NCBI RefSeq assembly: GCF_040115645.1
Contig: NC_089554.1
Location: 4,836,001-4,900,000 of the forward strand
From: Euwallacea fornicatus
Taxonomy: Eukaryota > Arthropoda > Insecta > Coleoptera > Curculionidae
DNA: 64,000 bases
Reading direction: 5' to 3'
Within the stretch, counting starts at the first letter, position 1. Each line of letters starts with the position of its first letter. The position numbers and the translations under genes were made by a program. Below, piece after piece: positions 63,466-64,000 of the stretch. The notes beneath the pieces were generated by a model. The model worked only from the letters and a program-made list of their open reading frames with translations. It did no database searches and was not told where the DNA came from.

Positions 63466-63905
63466 TAACCCAACAAAAACCCAGGATCTTTCCTAGGCTT
63501 TTCTATCGTAATTAATACTATTAGTTTGAACTAGTTCCAACATGTATGTTTAACCATGACAAATGACATGTTCAAACATGTCACATTTGTCTTGAAGAAT
63601 AATTTGATAGTATTTGACAAATGCTATTTAGGTTAAGAAATCAACACTTGATCATATTCATAGCATAAGAGATTAGACCTTTAGTCATATTTTGTCATCT
63701 TTTAGTATGTAAATGATTCAGCTTGAGTACCTGTAAATTATTCTCTCTTTCCTGCAGCTCTTTAGTTTATTATGTTGTGCTTTTGTCGTACTATGCCAGG
63801 CGACAAATCCAACTTATATGGTCAAATTACAAGAATCAAGATCAAATAAGAAGGTAATAGTAAATTAATAGAAGATACAGTAGAGTACATTTTACTTCAA
63901 AAGTA

Positions 63906-63999
63906 AACCTGTTTAGCAACTTATTTGCACTTTGAAGTCATATTATTATACTTATTTTAATCCAAAAAGACTTGTTCGCAAACAAGAGCAGGTAAAAAG
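63906..63999 (+). repeat. Local direct repeat, copy 2
   Basis: It contains CCTGTTTAGCAACTTATTT and ACAAGAGCAGGTAAAAAG, with about 40 extra bases between them compared with copy 1. It runs to the window edge, so its end is not seen. Confidence 0.65.
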
Positions 64000-64000
64000 C

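Larger units (their letters stand above)
62430..64000 (-). other. Ubc2 leader intron / upstream sequence
   Basis: It begins with the acceptor before the Ubc2 start exon, read on the minus strand. I could not place the leader exon or promoter with confidence; it may lie outside the window. A TACAGGGTGTCCCA repeat end sits at 62604-62617 and a small hairpin (GACAAATG-ACATG / CATGT-CACATTTGTC) at 63558-63591. There is no coding frame of note. Confidence 0.5.

Noticed and set aside
1..64000. CRISPR arrays, rRNA, tRNA, known microRNA hairpins, virus-like gene sets
   Set aside because: I looked for regular spaced repeats, tRNA A/B-box patterns, and several well-known insect microRNA seeds, and saw none.

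Overview
This is a 64 kb stretch of an AT-rich animal genome. It has three spliced protein genes with insect-style short introns (53-63 nt in several cases), long non-coding spaces, and many decayed DNA transposons. The protein sequences, above all an E2 enzyme whose core and C-terminus look like those of the fly Ubc2/UBE2E protein, point to an insect. A beetle is my guess from the texture of the repeats, not something I can prove. There is no sign of bacterial operons, CRISPR arrays, rRNA or tRNA.

Layout. 1-5.6 kb holds decayed Tc1/mariner-superfamily transposase pieces and no host gene. A GC-rich island at 5.6-6.05 kb has CRE-like sites, a TATA box, an initiator and a short ATG-free exon ending in a perfect splice donor. 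I infer that this is the remote promoter and 5' leader of Tob, whose coding exons lie at 43.9-46.8 kb on the + strand, so the first intron would be about 37.7 kb. That intron holds a 1.6 kb Tc1-like element with doubled terminal repeats, a mariner relic, a second Tc1-like relic, four palindromic (foldback) elements and a candidate cassette exon. 46.8-51.2 kb is the Tob 3' UTR and convergent intergenic DNA. Bre1 (RNF20/40 homologue, 13 exons, 972 aa) runs on the - strand from 57.67 to 51.22 kb, with a CGATA/DRE cluster just upstream of its start codon. 58-61.5 kb is mostly non-coding, with one possible small unidentified exon. Ubc2 (UBE2E-type ubiquitin-conjugating enzyme, 3 coding exons, 186 aa) runs on the - strand at 62.43-61.53 kb. 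The rest is its upstream or leader-intron sequence.

How the genes relate. Tob is an anti-proliferative adaptor that links the CCR4-NOT deadenylase to mRNA. Bre1 is the RING E3 that monoubiquitinates histone H2B with Rad6. Ubc2 is a class III E2. Bre1 and Ubc2 are both ubiquitin-pathway genes in tandem on one strand, but Bre1's known E2 is Rad6, so the adjacency is probably chance.

I did not find a new multi-gene system. The points most worth checking are the remote Tob promoter with its intronic heat-shock-element array, the nearly perfect 1.2 kb palindrome abutting a dead Tc1 element, a foldback element about 35 bp from a Bre1 splice site, and the shared TACAGGGTG-type ends of many elements in this window. 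All alignments and splice sites were read by eye.
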